From: Symploca sp. SIO3C6
Lineage (GTDB): Bacteria; Cyanobacteriota; Cyanobacteriia; Cyanobacteriales; Coleofasciculaceae
Direction of reading: 5' to 3'
Assembly (NCBI GenBank): GCA_010692425.1
Contig: JAAHHJ010000018.1
Span: forward strand, 62,001-126,000
Length of the DNA stretch: 64,000 nucleotides
Shown: positions 27,544 to 35,997 of the stretch, piece after piece
How the letters are laid out: each line of letters begins with the position of its first letter
Position numbering within the stretch: position 1 is the first letter of the stretch
Notes under the pieces: generated by a model
Seen by the model: only the letters and a program-made list of their open reading frames with translations
Database searches by the model: none
Told to the model about the DNA's origin: nothing
Program-made: the position numbers and the translations under genes

Positions 27544-27592
27544 AGTCAGAGCCAGCCCCTAGGTTTGGACGCCCCTGGGCTGGCTTCTGACT
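27544..27592 (-). promoter_or_regulatory. Strong hairpin in the 5' leader of the 27309-27515 gene
   Basis: AGTCAGAGCCAGCCC pairs with GGGCTGGCTTCTGACT, 15 bp with one bulged base, across an 18-nt loop. On the minus strand its end lies 28 bases upstream of the ATG and just before the AAGGAG site. It could act as an attenuator, RNA stabiliser or leader structure. A terminator reading on the plus strand is also possible, but no plus-strand gene ends there. Confidence 0.5.
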
Positions 27593-27828
27593 TTGCTGCT
27601 TTTGTTGCAACATTTTAGTTTTAATACTTTTATCAAAAAATAACAAGTAGTTTTTAACAAAAAAATACAGAGAAATTACCCTGTTTATTGTGGAAATCTA
27701 CACAGGCAAATTTTGTTTTTATAGCTATTTAGAATAGGAAGCGATCGCTTTTTTTATCGATGGCAGAAGTTTACTTTTATAGTTATGGTTTTATTCTGCT
27801 TTGAGAAATTAAGTGCACGATTTTTCCC

Positions 27829-27953
27829 GCCCAGAGTTCAAACTCTGGGCTAATAGATAAAGTCCATTAAAATGGACTCCAATTAATATAGATATATCGT
27901 TTAGTCCTCTTTTAGAGGACTTAAGCTATCAGCCAAGGGTTTGAACCCTTGGC
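27829..27953. repeat. Composite palindromic element, copy 2
   Basis: Same order as 26846-27126: terminal hairpin GCCCAGAGTT-CA-AACTCTGGGC (27829-27850), GCTAATAG, hairpin AGTCCATT-AA-AATGGACT (27861-27878), spacer of 24 bases, hairpin AGTCCTCT-TTT-AGAGGACT (27903-27921), GCTATCAGC (27925-27933) and terminal hairpin GCCAAGGGTT-TG-AACCCTTGGC (27932-27953). The inner stems differ from copy 1 at paired positions (CACT/AGTG versus CATT/AATG). The rest of the 27516-28076 spacer holds only AT-rich DNA and one HIP1 site. Confidence 0.85.
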
Positions 27954-28076
27954 GGGTGAATGGATTGGTTCAAGAGTCGATAAAAGTAGAACTATGTAGA
28001 AGTTAGTAGATGAGCGCTGACAACCTCTAATTTGCCTATCTATAATCGACTTAAATAGTTGATTCCGATAGAAATT

Positions 28077-28958
28077 ATGAATTTACCAAGATATGAAGAA
28101 CATGAAGAGGAGTTTCTCAAAGCTATGGCAAATCGCTTTGGCTTCTCCGGGAAAACTTGGGATGTTTTTATGGAGCGCTTCCGTGAAAAAAACATTAATT
28201 CTCTAGATAAAGATATTGCGGTTTACCTTGAGGCAGAGTTAATTGAGGGAATCAAAGAAAGTGCCGATCATACTACTCTTCCTGCTACTATTCTGCGCGA
28301 TCGCTTAAAGGTAATTTGCAACAAACTAGAGGCGGAGGGATGCGACTACCAGGGAAAAATAAAGGGTAAATGGAAAATTGCTAAGCATTGGTTGCGAGAG
28401 GAATTATATCCACAATGGCTTAAACAAGGCCGTTTGATTACCTTGACTGGCAAACAACTCTGGCAGCAACTGTGGGAACAAGCAAACCCCACTAACAAAA
28501 TACAACCTGTATTATTTCCTAAACCATTACCAACTCTGGAGATGGGTGAGGCGGAAATGTCGCAGGAGGAATCTCTTTCTTTTCCTTTGAATAGTAAGAT
28601 TCGACTTGAAGTCAATTTAGAAAGTGCTGGCTATTTGCTGTTGTTAGAAAAAGGAACGTCGGGGAAAATGTGGTGTTTGTGTCCATCAGGTTTTGCGCCG
28701 CAACCACAGCACTCTGAAGGATTAGTTATTCTACCTCAGTATAATTCGCGCCACAGGTATTTTAAATTAACAGGTTCTCCGGGTGAGGAGGAAATAGTAG
28801 CAGTAATTACTAAGGATATGCCAGGGTTGGACTGGTTGCCTAAGCCAGATGAAAAACTGCTGCAATTACGAGAAGAGCATTTGATGGGATTGTTGGATTA
28901 TTTGAGTGATTATCGAGATTGTCAGATTCTCCGCATGACATACACAGTGACGGTGTAG
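28077..28958 (+). CDS. DUF4384-like domain protein with helical N-terminal region
   Basis: This 293-residue protein starts at ATG 28077; a TTG at 28059 would add six residues without support. The N-terminal 150 residues are helical and charged (EEEFLKAMANRFGFSG, LRDRLKVICNKLEAEG). The C-terminal half (about 185-290) resembles DUF4384: a strand IRLEVNLESAGYLLLLEKG, then MWCLCPSGFAPQP and LVILPQYN. DUF4384 often accompanies caspase-like (CHAT or peptidase C14) domains in cyanobacteria. It ends 92 bases before the TPR-CHAT gene on the same strand, so the two probably form one transcription unit and may act together. No catalytic motif is visible in this protein. Confidence 0.65.
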   Translation: MNLPRYEEHEEEFLKAMANRFGFSGKTWDVFMERFREKNINSLDKDIAVYLEAELIEGIKESADHTTLPATILRDRLKVICNKLEAEGCDYQGKIKGKWKIAKHWLREELYPQWLKQGRLITLTGKQLWQQLWEQANPTNKIQPVLFPKPLPTLEMGEAEMSQEESLSFPLNSKIRLEVNLESAGYLLLLEKGTSGKMWCLCPSGFAPQPQHSEGLVILPQYNSRHRYFKLTGSPGEEEIVAVITKDMPGLDWLPKPDEKLLQLREEHLMGLLDYLSDYRDCQILRMTYTVTV

Positions 28959-29050
28959 TTGAGAGACAAATAGGAACACAGAGAGTAGCAAAAACAGCCT
29001 GTCTAATTGTGATTTAGTTTGAACTCTGAGAAACATAAGGGAGTAGAGAA

Positions 29051-32000
29051 ATGGTTTTTAATTGGTTACGCAATTCTGTAGCGCAATTAAAAAAAATAAT
29101 ACGAACACGACAACTAAATCAGAAGGCTTTTCAACTTTATAATATTGGTCAATACAAGCAAGCGGTAATTTTGGCAGAGGAATTATTGCAGTTAGCGCGA
29201 GAACTTTGGGGCGATGAGCATCCTGATGTGGCTACAAGCCTCAATAATCTGGCAGGACTCTACAAATCGATGGGACGCTACTGTGAAGCAGAACCCTTAT
29301 ATGTCGAAGCCTTGGGGATGAGAAAACGCCTGTTGGGGCCTGAGCATCCTGATGTTGCTAGCAGTCTCAATAATCTGGCAGGACTATACAAATCCATAGG
29401 ACGCTACTGTGAAGCTGAACCCTTATTAGTCGAAGCCTTGGGGATGAGAAAACGCCTGTTGGGTGATGAGCATCCTGATGTTGCTAGCAGTCTCAATAAT
29501 CTGGCAGCACTCTACGAATCCATAGGACGCTACTGTGAAGCTGAACCCTTATTAGTCGAAGCCTTGGCAATGAGAAAACGCCTGTTGGGTGATGAGCATC
29601 CTGATGTTGCTAGCAGTCTCAATAATCTGGCAGCACTCTACGAATCCATAGGACGCTACTGTGAAGCTGAACCCTTATATGTCGAAGCCTTGGGGATGAG
29701 TAAACGCCTGTTGGGACCTGAGCATCCTAATGTTGCTAGCAGTCTCAATAATCTGGCAGCACTCTACGAATCCATAGGACGCTACTGTGAAGCTGAACCC
29801 TTATTAGTCGAAGCCTTGGCAATGAGAAAACGCCTGTTGGGTGATGAGCATCCTGATGTTGCTAGCAGTCTCAATAATCTGGCAGGACTATACAAATCCA
29901 TAGGACGCTACTGTGAAGCTGAACCCTTATATGTCGAAGCCTTGGGGATGAGTAAACGCCTGTTGGGTGATGAGCATCCTAATGTTGCTAGCAGTCTCAA
30001 TAATCTGGCAGGACTATACAAATCCATAGGACGCTACTGTGAAGCTGAACCCTTATATGTCGAAGCCTTGGGGATGAGTAAACGCCTGTTGGGTGATGAG
30101 CATCCTAATGTTGCTAGCAGTCTCAATAATCTGGCAGCACTCTACGAATCCATAGGACGCTACTGTGAAGCTGAACCCTTATATCTCGAAGCCTTGGGGA
30201 TGAGAAAACGCCTGTTGGGTGATGAGCATCCTGATGTTGCTACCAGTCTCAATAATCTGGCAGGACTATACCAATCCATAGGACGCTACGGAGAAGCTGA
30301 ACCCTTATTAGTCGAAGCCTTGGCAATTAACAAACGCCTGTTGGGGCCTGAGCATCCTGATGTTGCTACCAGCCTCAATAATCTGGCAGGACTATTTGCT
30401 GCTACTAACCGCCAAAATGAGGCACTGGCAAAGATGAAAGCAGCGATGAAAATCGATGATGGTATGATTCAACAAATATTTACCATCAGTTCTGAAAGCG
30501 ATCGCCTTTCCTATCTCCAAACTATCCGAAATCATTTTTATGGTTTTCTCTCCCTAGTTTGGGGACACTTTTCTAACTCCCAGGAAGCTAAACAGGAAGC
30601 CCTAGATTTAGTACTAAGGCGCAAATCCCTAACTGCCACCGCTTTAGCTGCGCAAAACCAAGCAATATATAGTGGAAACTATCCCCACCTCGAAGCAGAA
30701 TTCAAGCAACTACAATCATTAAGTAACCAAATTGCTCACCTCAGTTGGTCTCAACCTCTACCAGAAGAGCGCACCGCCTATCAACAGCAGCTAGGGCAAC
30801 TGCAAGCTGAACATAACCAGTTGCAAAAGAAATTAGCATCCCAGGTGCCAGAAATCCAACTGCAGGAGCAACAAGCTAACCGCCACACCGTCGCCTCAGC
30901 ACTTCCTGCTGGCAGCATCCTGGTGGAATATGTGAGATTTGATGCCGTAGATTTCCACGCTCCTAGGGAATCACGATGGCAACCTGCCCGTTACCTAGCA
31001 TTCATCTTACCCGCAGGGCAGCCAGAGCAAATAGAGATGATTGACTTGGGGGAAGCAGAAAATATCGACAGACTAATTTCGGTTTTGCGACAGTCGGCGT
31101 CTACACAACCTCAAACTTTAGTAAGCCTTGATATGGGAGAAGATGATGAAGATCAATCTGAGGATGAAGAAGACTCTGCCTTCCTGAAATACAAGTCATC
31201 TCCAGAAGCAATTGAACTAAGTAAAGTAATCTTCGATAAAATCCTTCCCTACCTCAACTCCCACCAGAATCTAATAATTGCCCCTGATGGAGACTTAAAC
31301 CTCTTGCCCTTTCAAATTCTCCCCCTCAACACCACTGGAGAAGAATTATTAATCGATAAGTACAATATCAGTTATCTCAGTAGCGGTAGGGATATCCTGC
31401 GCTCCCGAATTTCTACCAAACGCCCAGCCTCTGCCCCAATGATTATCGCCGATCCTGACTTTAATTTAGCAGGGGAAATAAGTAAGCAGACGCGGAGACG
31501 CGGAGACGCGGAGACGCGGAGAATTGAAATCCCACGCAAAATTTCGTTCACCCAGGCAAAGGAAACAGAGAAATTAGGTGCAGTAGCGACACTAGCCCCA
31601 GACTTACTCAACACTCTTGCCGCCGAAACCTTTTCACCAGCCCCCGGTACTCGCATCTTAGGTGAAAGAGTTGCCGCCAAACTAGGAGTAAAACCCTATT
31701 TGGGAGCAGATGCCCTAGAATCTCACCTGCTCAACTGTCAATCTCCCAGCATCCTGCTTATTGCCACCCACGGTTACTTCTCTAAAGAAATACAACTGCA
31801 AGACTATCTGAATTTAATCCTAGTACTGCTGAAATGCCCCAGTGAACAAGAAGCAGAAATCTTACAGAAAAACCAGAAACTCATAGATCAAAATTTGCTG
31901 GAGATAATGGAAATAGTGGCAACTTTGTTGGAAGAAAAACATCAGGATCAGGATCAAGCCAATTGGTTTAGAAACTTCGCAGCCCAATTAGCAACAACCA

Positions 32001-32635
32001 TTAACGAATCTAGCCAGCAACCGCCAATCTCAAATCAGAACCACCCTAACTTCCCTTATCAAGGGAGAAACTCCAAAATCTCAAATTCTGAAGATCCAAT
32101 GTTGCGCTCAGGACTAGCCCTGGCAGGTGCTAACACTAGACTATCAGGAAAAACTCTACCGCCTCAAGCAGGTAAAGGCTTAATCTTCGCCCAAGAAATA
32201 GCTACACTGGATCTGTGGGAAAATGAAATATCTGTCCTTTCTGCCTGTAATACTGCCATGGGAGATGTCAAAGCAGGCGAGGGCGTCTTTGGCATGCGTC
32301 GTGCCTTTGCCCTTGCTGGAGCTAAAACCCTAATTATGAGTCTTTGGTCAGTACCAGACAAGGCAACTGCTTTGCTGATGGACCGCTTTTTCAATAACCT
32401 TCAACAGGGTTTAGACAGAGCTTCAGCATTAAAGGAAGCTCAAAATTACCTGCGCACTGTCACAGTTAGAGAATTGCAGCAGTTTTCCTTAGGTCGCGAG
32501 ATACTCGAAGAAATGATATCAAGAGGAACAGTATCAGGAGACGATCTTGATAATCAAGCAGAAAATCGACCACTGGAGCATCCCTTCTTCTGGGGAGCCT
32601 GGATTTGTCAGGGGGATAAGCTCTCAGAAGGCTGA
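29051..32635 (+). CDS. TPR-CHAT protein (kinesin-light-chain-type TPR array plus caspase-like CHAT domain)
   Basis: This 1194-residue protein has an N-terminal array of 42-residue TPR units (about 25-480), each with HPDVASSLNNLAxLY, GRYCEAEPL and EALxMRKRLLG. A helical connector (about 480-640) leads to a CHAT domain (about 770-1190). The predicted catalytic dyad is present: His907 in LLIATHGYF and Cys1066 in SVLSACNTAMGD, followed by VFGMRRAFALAGAKTLIMSLW. CHAT proteases cleave target proteins when a sensor module is triggered; TPR-CHAT proteins act this way in type III-E CRISPR systems, though no CRISPR locus is visible here. An octamer repeat (31488-31522) encodes about 12 Arg-rich residues near 813-824. 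The 3' end overlaps the convergent DUF3352 gene by 28 bases. Confidence 0.92.
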   Translation: MVFNWLRNSVAQLKKIIRTRQLNQKAFQLYNIGQYKQAVILAEELLQLARELWGDEHPDVATSLNNLAGLYKSMGRYCEAEPLYVEALGMRKRLLGPEHPDVASSLNNLAGLYKSIGRYCEAEPLLVEALGMRKRLLGDEHPDVASSLNNLAALYESIGRYCEAEPLLVEALAMRKRLLGDEHPDVASSLNNLAALYESIGRYCEAEPLYVEALGMSKRLLGPEHPNVASSLNNLAALYESIGRYCEAEPLLVEALAMRKRLLGDEHPDVASSLNNLAGLYKSIGRYCEAEPLYVEALGMSKRLLGDEHPNVASSLNNLAGLYKSIGRYCEAEPLYVEALGMSKRLLGDEHPNVASSLNNLAALYESIGRYCEAEPLYLEALGMRKRLLGDEHPDVATSLNNLAGLYQSIGRYGEAEPLLVEALAINKRLLGPEHPDVATSLNNLAGLFAATNRQNEALAKMKAAMKIDDGMIQQIFTISSESDRLSYLQTIRNHFYGFLSLVWGHFSNSQEAKQEALDLVLRRKSLTATALAAQNQAIYSGNYPHLEAEFKQLQSLSNQIAHLSWSQPLPEERTAYQQQLGQLQAEHNQLQKKLASQVPEIQLQEQQANRHTVASALPAGSILVEYVRFDAVDFHAPRESRWQPARYLAFILPAGQPEQIEMIDLGEAENIDRLISVLRQSASTQPQTLVSLDMGEDDEDQSEDEEDSAFLKYKSSPEAIELSKVIFDKILPYLNSHQNLIIAPDGDLNLLPFQILPLNTTGEELLIDKYNISYLSSGRDILRSRISTKRPASAPMIIADPDFNLAGEISKQTRRRGDAETRRIEIPRKISFTQAKETEKLGAVATLAPDLLNTLAAETFSPAPGTRILGERVAAKLGVKPYLGADALESHLLNCQSPSILLIATHGYFSKEIQLQDYLNLILVLLKCPSEQEAEILQKNQKLIDQNLLEIMEIVATLLEEKHQDQDQANWFRNFAAQLATTINESSQQPPISNQNHPNFPYQGRNSKISNSEDPMLRSGLALAGANTRLSGKTLPPQAGKGLIFAQEIATLDLWENEISVLSACNTAMGDVKAGEGVFGMRRAFALAGAKTLIMSLWSVPDKATALLMDRFFNNLQQGLDRASALKEAQNYLRTVTVRELQQFSLGREILEEMISRGTVSGDDLDNQAENRPLEHPFFWGAWICQGDKLSEG
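29213..30346 (+). repeat. Nine near-identical 126-bp tandem repeats within the TPR-CHAT gene
   Basis: Nine 126-bp units (each encoding one 42-residue TPR) lie head to tail. Internal units differ at few positions (GGACTATACAAATCC versus GCACTCTACGAATCC, TATGTC versus TTAGTC, AGAAAA versus AGTAAA), and these variants are shuffled among units. The first and last units are more diverged. Confidence 0.95.
31488..31522 (+). repeat. GGAGACGC octamer run inside the TPR-CHAT coding region
   Basis: About four GACGCGGA/GGAGACGC units are translated as an Arg/Asp/Thr-rich loop (QTRRRGDAETRR). The same octamer is intergenic at 26368-26427. Confidence 0.9.
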
Positions 32636-34341
32636 GGCTTGGGAGTTGCGTCAGTTTGGTGATTTTTTTTTAGCTTAACGAAAAGTTCAAACTTAGTAGT
32701 ACGCTCGTCGCTAATTGCTACTGTCAAACCAATAGCACCAATTGCCTTAACCCACATCTGCTGTGGTGGAGTAAGTTTTGGCAAATTGAGTTTACCACTG
32801 TTGATGGTGCGCTCAACATCTAAGAAAAATTGACCATTATTAGGTTTAGGATTAGTAGGTACAGTTCTCTGGAATAATGGTGCTTGAGTTAAAATCCCTT
32901 GTGGTTGGGGAATAATTGTCTCAACAATAGGGGCTCCTAATGTCAGAAAAGCAAGGTCATTTTCTAACCAACCGTGAGTAACAGTTATTCCCCCCAGTGG
33001 TGATGTCCAGTTAACGACAGGTTGACCATCGAGTTCAGTTGGCTCTACGCTAAATTCATAACGATTTGCTATAACTTGATCAAGCTTCTCAAAGGTAGCT
33101 TCAGCAACAGAGCGATCGCTTGTCTTAACCATCAATACGACACCAGCCCCTAAAGGTGGTGACAACTGATTATCCTCGGTGGCGATAGTTTCCTGCAAGG
33201 CAGGGATTAGAGCTAGAGAAAATTCCCCTTTTGTCCAAGGCAATAAATCTTGTTCTAAATCCAAACCTAAGGTTGCCTTCAAACCAGCATTCAAATTAGT
33301 CAGTTGCCTTGGTAGTAAGGGATTAGTATCAGCTCCAGCAGTATAATCTTGCCACAATTGTGCTAAGTTCCCCCCAGATAGTACCGATAGAGTATTAGCT
33401 GGTAGAAATTTGGATAAGCTACTATTTCTATTCTCTAGCCGATATTTTTGAGTACTCTCCGGCTGAAGCCAGGAAATTGAGCGCCAGCGCATCCCCTCTG
33501 ATTCTAAAGATACTTTGGTTACTATTCCCTGTCTTTGTCGTCCAGCCAGCAGATTCTGTGGTGAAAACTCCCGTTGGGAGTTAGTTGCTGCTGCCTTAGA
33601 GAGTGCAGGCATATTCCAATAAATTTGGGCGAAAGGCTTTGAGACTTTAATTTGATTGAATTTTTCTTGGTAATCAGGCGTCGCTGCTACTGAGGGTTTT
33701 CCTTTATAAGTATTGATGACGCGCTCCATGATTTGAGGATGGTTAGTAACTACCAAAAAATTCTCAAGCATTGTTGCTGAATAATTTTGAGAGTCACTAT
33801 TTGAAAATTCAATAATTTTAATGCCTTTATAGGTTCTCTCCTGCCCAGATTTTGCTTTCTGGGATTTAGCTTTTGCTAAAAGCTGCTGTGCTTGGCTGGG
33901 ATCCTCAATTGGCACCACTATCAAATCTGGAAGAAATGTTTTCTGTTTTTGGGGCAAAACAATCTTACCTGCTTTCACTTCCGGGGCAACATCAGGTAGA
34001 TAAGCAACCATCACTGTTTCCCCTAACCAAGGCTCGATATCTTCAGGATAGTTGTAGTCGTTAGCTTTAATTAATTCTTCCTGTAGTTGCTTGAAATTTT
34101 TGTCTAAAGCAACTTTGGTTTCGGGTGTCCCATACTGCTGTAGCTGCTGCCATTGAGCTGCATCTGTGGAGATGGAGGCAACTACCAAGGCATCTTGAGG
34201 TATCAGTTGAGCAGTTAATAGAGTATCTCCTGGAAAGCGGCTGCGCTGCCAAAGTAGCCAGTAAAAGGCAATGCCACCGCTAACTATTAATACTGCTGCC
34301 CCCAAACTCAGCAATAGGGAAAATCGATTTTTCTCAGGCAT
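32608..34341 (-). CDS. DUF3352-family membrane-anchored protein
   Basis: This protein has 577 residues from ATG 34341; a TTG at 34368 is less likely. An N-terminal transmembrane helix (LLLSLGAAVLIVSGGIAFYWLLW) precedes a large extracytoplasmic region. Family blocks include LIPQDALVVASISTDA, WLGETVMVAYLP, and the repeated motif FSLALIPALQE. The protein has the usual DUF3352 length and is common in cyanobacteria, with no known activity. The C-terminal tail is Pro/Ser-rich. It converges with and overlaps the TPR-CHAT gene by 28 bases. It is followed upstream by cofH on the same strand. Confidence 0.82.
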   Translation of the reverse strand: MPEKNRFSLLLSLGAAVLIVSGGIAFYWLLWQRSRFPGDTLLTAQLIPQDALVVASISTDAAQWQQLQQYGTPETKVALDKNFKQLQEELIKANDYNYPEDIEPWLGETVMVAYLPDVAPEVKAGKIVLPQKQKTFLPDLIVVPIEDPSQAQQLLAKAKSQKAKSGQERTYKGIKIIEFSNSDSQNYSATMLENFLVVTNHPQIMERVINTYKGKPSVAATPDYQEKFNQIKVSKPFAQIYWNMPALSKAAATNSQREFSPQNLLAGRQRQGIVTKVSLESEGMRWRSISWLQPESTQKYRLENRNSSLSKFLPANTLSVLSGGNLAQLWQDYTAGADTNPLLPRQLTNLNAGLKATLGLDLEQDLLPWTKGEFSLALIPALQETIATEDNQLSPPLGAGVVLMVKTSDRSVAEATFEKLDQVIANRYEFSVEPTELDGQPVVNWTSPLGGITVTHGWLENDLAFLTLGAPIVETIIPQPQGILTQAPLFQRTVPTNPKPNNGQFFLDVERTINSGKLNLPKLTPPQQMWVKAIGAIGLTVAISDERTTKFELFVKLKKNHQTDATPKPQPSESLSP

Positions 34342-34401
34342 AGACTCAATCGAGCAGTAAAGACACAACTCACAAGTTTAGGAAGCAAAAGTTGATAAAA
34401 A

Positions 34402-34448
34402 TCATCTCCCCATCTCCCCATCTCCCCATCTCCCCATCTCCCCATCTC
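34402..34448 (-). repeat. GGGGAGAT octamer run overlapping the cofH 3' end
   Basis: About five octamers (ATCTCCCC on the plus strand). They encode the Gly/Asp/Glu/Met/Arg-rich C-terminus of CofH. Confidence 0.9.
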
Positions 34449-35589
34449 CTCTAGGGTAGAGATAGTTATAAAGCGTATCTCTTTGCTGGTAAGGACGTCC
34501 TAAAAAGCTAATGGTATTCTGCAAATCTGCCACCGACATACAGGTACCGCCAATAGCACCTGCCATAGTGGTAATATGCTCTTCCATTAAAGTGCCGCCA
34601 ATATCATTACAACCCCATTTAAGAGCTTCTTGAGCACCTGCAAGACCTAATTTCACCCAGCTTGGTTGATGATTGGGAATCCAGTTACCCAGGAAAATCC
34701 TTGCTACTGCCGTTAAGAGAAGGGCATCTGCAAGCACCGGTTGATCTCGCCCCACACGACGGCGTAAGGGCTTGGGTGCTTCTTGACCAACAAAGGGCAA
34801 AAGGATAAATTCAGTTATGTAACCAGGATACCCCCGATTGCGCGCTGTTTGTTGGAGCGATCGCAATTTTTCTAAATGCTCCATCTGTTGTTGGGGTGTT
34901 TCAATATGACCAGAAAGCATCGTGCTGGTAGTTGGCATCCCAAGTTGATGTGCTACACTAACAATTTCTAACCAAGTAGCTGTGTTAGTTTTTTCTGGAC
35001 AGAGGATACGGCGGACTTGATCATCTAAAATTTCTGCTGCTGTCCCTGGCATTGACTCAACCCCTGCATCCCGCACAGAGGCAATCACTTGCCCATAGCT
35101 AAGTCCGTCTTGCTGAGCAATAAATTGTACTTCCTGAGGGGAGAAAGCGTGCAGATGCAGTTGAGGAAATTCATCTTTAATGGTTCTTACTAGTTGCAGG
35201 TAATAAGGCAAGGAAGCAGCGTTGATTCTTGCTTCGGGATTTAGTCCTCCCTGCATGCAAATCTCCGTCGCACCCAACTGTATTGCCTCAGCAGCTTTAG
35301 CTTGGATTTGCTCCCAATCTAACCAATAGGCACCCTCGGTATCAGCATCGCGGCGAAAGGCACAAAAACTACAGTGCTGTTGGCAAATATTGGTAAAGTT
35401 GATATTGCGATTAACTACATAGGTAACTGTATCACCAGCCTGTTGGTAGCGCAATTGGTCAGCAGTTTCCCTGATTGCTGCAATCACAGAGGATTCAGTT
35501 TGTTTGAGTAGTACAACCCCTTCTTCTGGTAATATATCTCTACCAGTTAGGGCACGATTAAGAATAGCATCAACAGTTTTAACAATCAC
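34402..35589 (-). CDS. cofH: FO synthase subunit CofH (5-amino-6-(D-ribitylamino)uracil--L-tyrosine 4-hydroxyphenyl transferase)
   Basis: This radical-SAM enzyme (395 residues from GTG 35589) makes the FO chromophore precursor with CofG; in cyanobacteria FO serves photolyases. The cluster motif CxxxCxxC is Cys69, Cys73 and Cys76 in [11 protein letters not shown]. Other family blocks are [33 protein letters not shown] and TTSTMLSGH. An AAGG site precedes GTG 35589; a longer frame to ATG 35700 adds 37 atypical residues. The C-terminal 17 residues (from about [13 protein letters not shown]) are translated from a GGGGAGAT octamer repeat, and the stop codon lies at its edge, so the original C-terminus was probably shorter. 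cofG is not in the window. Confidence 0.92.
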   Translation of the reverse strand: MIVKTVDAILNRALTGRDILPEEGVVLLKQTESSVIAAIRETADQLRYQQAGDTVTYVVNRNINFTNICQQHCSFCAFRRDADTEGAYWLDWEQIQAKAAEAIQLGATEICMQGGLNPEARINAASLPYYLQLVRTIKDEFPQLHLHAFSPQEVQFIAQQDGLSYGQVIASVRDAGVESMPGTAAEILDDQVRRILCPEKTNTATWLEIVSVAHQLGMPTTSTMLSGHIETPQQQMEHLEKLRSLQQTARNRGYPGYITEFILLPFVGQEAPKPLRRRVGRDQPVLADALLLTAVARIFLGNWIPNHQPSWVKLGLAGAQEALKWGCNDIGGTLMEEHITTMAGAIGGTCMSVADLQNTISFLGRPYQQRDTLYNYLYPRGDGEMGRWGDGEMGR

Positions 35590-35997
35590 TTTCGCCTTAG
35601 GAGCAACCTGGTAATTTGAACTGACTCTGACCCAAGGCTTTTGCCTTGGAAGGCTCCAGGGCAGAGGGCAGAAGGTAGAAGCATTTCCTTTTAACTTCAC
35701 CTATTGAGGATACAAGCCCCGTCCTCTCCAACGGAAGGAGGAAAGGAGGAGTCCAAACTTCAACATTTCCCCTAAACCTTCTGCCCCGGAGCCTTCTATC
35801 TTCTACCTTCTTTTGACAGGTAACAATCAACTATATTTTACAACACGGACAAATAAAGATTACCAATAGTCAGATTGTAATTAATAAGTGTTCTTGTTAT
35901 TACTTATTACTTATTACTTATTACTTAAATTACAAAAGAATTTTACTTTTTGACATTATGCGTTTAGTCATACCTAATCACAGTTCCTTTAGTTATC
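35590..35997. other. Spacer with heptamer STRR and CTTCTGCC-type repeats
   Basis: The spacer contains inverted CTTCTGCCC/GGGCAGAAGG stretches (35650-35820) and heptamers at 35882-35929 (AAGTGTTCTTGT followed by CTTATTA units). No gene is seen. Confidence 0.6.
35882..35929. repeat. TAATAAG/CTTATTA heptamer repeat
   Basis: TAATAAG-GTTCTTG core followed by about four CTTATTA units, related to 27237-27322. Confidence 0.85.

Noticed and set aside
29213-30346. CRISPR array
   Set aside because: Units are 126 bp, contiguous and in frame with TPR coding; there are no spacers between short repeats.
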